A DNA stretch of 64,000 nt from Antedon bifida. Taxonomy: Eukaryota; Echinodermata; Crinoidea; Comatulida; Antedonidae. The notes beneath the pieces are model-generated. The model did no database searches. It saw only the letters and a list, made by a program, of their open reading frames with translations, and was not told the origin of the DNA. Shown piece after piece: positions 60,734 to 64,000 of the stretch; the stretch's first letter is position 1, and every line of letters starts with the position of its first letter. Made by a program: the position numbers and the translations under genes. The stretch is taken from NCBI GenBank assembly GCA_963402885.1, contig OY727098.1, positions 15,300,717-15,364,716 of the forward strand. Direction: 5' to 3'.

Positions 60734-63238
60734 CTATGGGTGTTGCTGGAATCGTTTGACGTAGCGTTTTTGATACAAATGAACATTTTCTGGCTTTGCA
60801 TTATTTTTAATTTCAAACACTTTGGTTTCAGTCAATACTGGTGGTCGAAATCGTTCGGAACCAGAGTAGAAGTGTTGTTTTCCAGATATCTGGCTCTTCG
60901 GCGCTAGCGCAGGTCGGCGTATTGAAGATATTTGTCGAAGCCTTTGTTTTCTGTTTTGTTTTTCTAGCTCTGAAATCTCTTTTAAACATAATGTTTTATC
61001 GTTTTTGCATTCTTCGGAGCGTAACAAATCTTCTGAACTTGAAGACCAACCTAAACTTGGTAGTGACATACTTGATGTCAACGAAGAGGTCGAGTCTGTA
61101 GGATACTTTGATGACCACCCCGACTGTGAATCAAAAGCAACACGTACTTCTATGTTAGAACTCGTCAATAGAGGTTTGTTAGAGACACCGTCTGTAGCCA
61201 ATGTTTCTATTTCGTCTTCTGAATGCCTAGCAGATCTTTCAATGGTCTTTTCGATACTGTTAATGTTATTACTTGAAAACATATTTTGGGGTAACCGTGG
61301 GTGGTAATTTCTAGAACGCCTTCTGGCGTCCATTTTCTCCAAATCTGAACGAAGAGAATCAATTTTTCGATTTAACTCATTTCGTCGATTTTCAGATTCT
61401 ATTTCCTTTTGACGTTTCCATTCTTTTCGAGTTTCTCTTTTCGCTTTTTGTCCCGAATTGGTCGATGAACTGGGAGAATCCAACGTAACCTTTTTATTTC
61501 TTGAGCGAGTCTTAAGTCCGGGAGTCACAGGAGTCGATTGTGAATTTCTGAGCGTAAATTCCTGATCTTTGTGGTGTGCTGGATTAAAGTATTTACTACT
61601 TTCTGAATTTCGTCGATATACCGATTCCTTTCGTGGTGGTGCACTACTTGTCCTGATGTTCGAGCCAGTTCGCGGTCTAACGGAGTGAGTGAAACTTCTC
61701 GATTCTAAATTAAAACGTACGTTATTCTGAATTTTGTTTCTTATTTTACAGACAGCATTTTGCCATCTCGCAATGCTAGGAGATGATACAGCCTTTGTAT
61801 GAAGCACAGATGCACTATGAGGTTTCAAGATTGTATCATCCAGTGGGTTACTGTGCGGTCTGTATTTTCGGTTAGGTGTACTTTCAGGTCGCAAACTTGT
61901 TGATTGTGAAATTCGCGATTTGTTAGTTGTTTCAGGTGATTTTATAACTTTTAAAATACTTATATCTGTAAATGAACATAATCGTTTCTTTGTAACAGGT
62001 GTTGTTAGATTATTCGGTAGTTGTTGGCTTGGTTCATCTGAACTCTCCGTTTCATGAATACCCGAATCAGACCGTTCAATATTGGTGGAAACTTTTCGCC
62101 GATGTTTTATACTTGACATTTTCTTACTTCTAGCATGAACATCTACACTGTGGAAAACATCATCTGTTTGATCTAAATCACTATCAGACGTCTCATAGTC
62201 TGGCGAGATTTCACGTAGACGCGAATTGACGTCAAGTGATAAACTTTCTAAAACGGAGGAGCTATCCACTTGAGAACAATTGGATACACTGTGGGAAGAA
62301 AGACGTGAATCTGTATGCCTTCTTAGAAGATGTTTTGGAATTTGATTTCCAGGATGCATTTTAGTTTTATTTACTAACCACATGACGTCTTCAATAGAGT
62401 ATGTGCCATCTTTATGGAAGTCAAAGAAACTTTTTAATATTGCTGGTGTAGACTTTTTTCGTGGAGTAGTTGCGCTCATTCTGTAAGAAGCAGAGTTCTG
62501 AACTTCATAAATACGGTATGCCGTCGCCAAACACGTTGACATTGATTTTTTAGTTTCCTCTTCATTTTCCGACATAACTTGTTTATTTGTTGCTGAATAA
62601 GACCGTGGTAATTGCTGAGTTGGACTACAATAAATTCTGTCTAAGTTAACGTTAACATTTATTGGATTCGTTTGAGCCCATTCCAAAGCGTTCTTAAAAT
62701 TGATATTATCACGTTTTGAAAGTGACGCTAGGCCTACAGTTATCAGAACTTCTGCACACGAAAGAAATCCTAGTCTTGATGCTATCATTAGAGGTGTCTC
62801 ACCTAAGTTATTTGAAAGATCTACTGAAGAGTGATTCCTTTTCAACACTGTTACCATTTCTGTGACAATATCTACTTCGCCAGAGATTGCAGCGTGATGC
62901 AGAGGTGAATTTCCATCATAATCCAACATATTAAAATCATAATCAACTTGGGACAAGAACATTTTTACAAGTTCGTAACGCCTTCTTATACAAGCATGGG
63001 TTAAAGCATTTTTACCATCTCCATCGGCTATACCAACTTGTGCACCGCATTTTAGTAGCATGCGAGCTATACAAGCGGCAGTGTTTGTGTTTTCAATCTC
63101 ACAAGTAAGTATTAGCGGCGTTTTCGTTTCATCATCTTTAGCATTGATGATTCCATTATTCGTCGTCCTGTTGCGTGTTGCCAATACATACATAACTTGT
63201 TGTGTTCTTTCTTGTCGAATTGCCCTGTGTAAAGCCAT
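60734..63238 (-). CDS. Ankyrin-repeat protein, 834 residues, single coding exon
   Basis: Start ATG at 63238 in a good context (AAGATGGC). An acceptor-like TTTTATCAG just upstream (about 63256 on the minus strand) suggests a 5' UTR intron. The N-terminal 190 residues hold about four to five ankyrin repeats: TKTPLILTCEIEN, DGKNALTHACIRRRYELVKMFL (72-94), DGNSPLHHAAISGEVDIV (108-125) and LGETPLMIASRLGFLSCAEVL (145-165). Residues 273-284 (DFHKDGTYSIED) look like an imperfect EF-hand loop. The rest is Ser/Arg-rich and disordered, with a basic coiled coil at about 595-645 (RKEWKRQKEIESENRR, LNRKIDSLRSDLEKM). The ankyrin block resembles vertebrate ANKRD33/ANKRD34-like proteins but I am not sure of orthology. 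It is probably an intracellular scaffold; function unknown. Confidence 0.88.
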   Translation of the reverse strand: MALHRAIRQERTQQVMYVLATRNRTTNNGIINAKDDETKTPLILTCEIENTNTAACIARMLLKCGAQVGIADGDGKNALTHACIRRRYELVKMFLSQVDYDFNMLDYDGNSPLHHAAISGEVDIVTEMVTVLKRNHSSVDLSNNLGETPLMIASRLGFLSCAEVLITVGLASLSKRDNINFKNALEWAQTNPINVNVNLDRIYCSPTQQLPRSYSATNKQVMSENEEETKKSMSTCLATAYRIYEVQNSASYRMSATTPRKKSTPAILKSFFDFHKDGTYSIEDVMWLVNKTKMHPGNQIPKHLLRRHTDSRLSSHSVSNCSQVDSSSVLESLSLDVNSRLREISPDYETSDSDLDQTDDVFHSVDVHARSKKMSSIKHRRKVSTNIERSDSGIHETESSDEPSQQLPNNLTTPVTKKRLCSFTDISILKVIKSPETTNKSRISQSTSLRPESTPNRKYRPHSNPLDDTILKPHSASVLHTKAVSSPSIARWQNAVCKIRNKIQNNVRFNLESRSFTHSVRPRTGSNIRTSSAPPRKESVYRRNSESSKYFNPAHHKDQEFTLRNSQSTPVTPGLKTRSRNKKVTLDSPSSSTNSGQKAKRETRKEWKRQKEIESENRRNELNRKIDSLRSDLEKMDARRRSRNYHPRLPQNMFSSNNINSIEKTIERSARHSEDEIETLATDGVSNKPLLTSSNIEVRVAFDSQSGWSSKYPTDSTSSLTSSMSLPSLGWSSSSEDLLRSEECKNDKTLCLKEISELEKQNRKQRLRQISSIRRPALAPKSQISGKQHFYSGSERFRPPVLTETKVFEIKNNAKPENVHLYQKRYVKRFQQHP

Positions 63239-64000
63239 CTTAAGCAATCGTTCTGATAAAACAAAACTATAACATTCAATAGGCCGTCAATATCAAATTT
63301 GTAGTTAAACACAACCAAGGAGCGTCTGTGATGTTCGTTTCTATTTTGTGTAAACAACTCCGCCTGATTTATGCGCTAAAATAACTCGTATATGCGCATG
63401 ACCGCCCTCTCAACGAGATTGATAATCGTTTAATTGATAACACTTCCTCGACGCGATGCGAGGCAGGTGTTTCTCGTTTCTCTTCATTCTAATTTCATAT
63501 CCAAAAGCGTTTTTTCTGTCGTTCTAAAAAAAGTAAAATAGTTCACGGGAAATTAACTTATCGACTTATGTTCTGCAATAACCCGCCTAATCGACTTCAA
63601 TATTTTTAAATATCTGTACGGCGAGTAATAATAATCCTCTCTTTAATGTTCAGCTAAATCTACGCAGTATTGTCGGTGAAATATTTTGTATACTATATTT
63701 TATGCCAATTGCTGCGCAGTTGTGTGATCATTTATAGACATTAGATCCACATTAAATTTATGTTGGTCGGATGCTCACCAGATGCCTCATAATACCGATC
63801 AATGGTCCAGATTATTATGGTATGATACCAAACGGATAATTGTGGTGTGGCCCTAGTTTTAGTGTTAAGACCATCCGCAAAAGCTACAATGTCACCACTG
63901 CACAGCCGTCTATGTTCGTAGCATTCCTATATATTCATTAATGCAATGTAGCATAAACAGTGGTTTGCAAACCCATAATAGAGTAAAATATCAATCGATG
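63239..64000. other. Upstream region of the ankyrin gene
   Basis: Likely holds the 5' UTR exon(s) and promoter of the minus-strand gene, but I cannot place them. A moderately GC-rich patch with CCTCGACGCGATGCGAGG lies at about 63446-63463. No other gene is supported. Confidence 0.35.

Overview
The window is AT-rich, intron-bearing animal DNA. The gene families point to a marine invertebrate deuterostome, most likely an echinoderm: a KLF1/2/4-type zinc-finger gene, a very large secreted hemicentin/ROR-like matrix gene with GT-AG introns, an ankyrin-repeat gene, a Penelope-like element, LINE fragments and many small fold-back elements. The species is an inference and cannot be fixed from the sequence alone. 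A palindromic AGGCCTA motif recurs dozens of times in the noncoding DNA and looks like a signature of this genome.

Layout. 1-15 kb is gene-poor: MITE-like inverted repeats (62-241, 2206-2304), a GTCGAC-rich repeat cluster (about 4.03-4.32 kb), a LINE 3' end carrying an 18-copy minisatellite (9.2-10.3 kb), a MITE split by a truncated LINE (10.9-11.3 kb), hammerhead-ribozyme-like repeats (8.1 and 13.26 kb), a 486-bp fold-back (14.07-14.56 kb) and a perfect 48-nt palindrome. A good tRNA-Lys(TTT) gene lies at 15091-15163. 20.3-23.1 kb holds a two-exon KLF2/4-type gene. 24.2-26.7 kb holds a degenerate tRNA-like locus and a broken Penelope-like element with reverse transcriptase and GIY-YIG parts. 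26.7-36 kb is repeat-rich intergenic DNA.

The main item is a 30-exon gene on the + strand, 36079-59666. I spliced it by hand. All 30 exons join in frame with compatible GT-AG sites to give 8937 nt, or 2978 residues. The protein has a signal peptide, a hemicentin-type N-terminus (a VWA-like fold without its metal site), four FN3 domains, seven Ig domains separated by low-complexity linkers, and three consecutive 10-cysteine Frizzled-type domains that resemble those of ROR and MuSK receptors. There is no visible transmembrane helix or kinase. It looks like an extracellular matrix protein joining a hemicentin-like head to a multiplied ROR-like ectodomain. Intron phases are strictly regular: every linker exon is 1-to-2 and every Ig or Frizzled exon after a linker is 2-to-1, which suggests growth by repeated linker-domain cassette duplication.

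On the opposite strand, converging on that gene, is a single-exon ankyrin-repeat protein gene (60734-63238, 834 residues). The KLF gene, the matrix gene and the ankyrin gene show no obvious functional link. They are simply neighbours in a repeat-rich genome.
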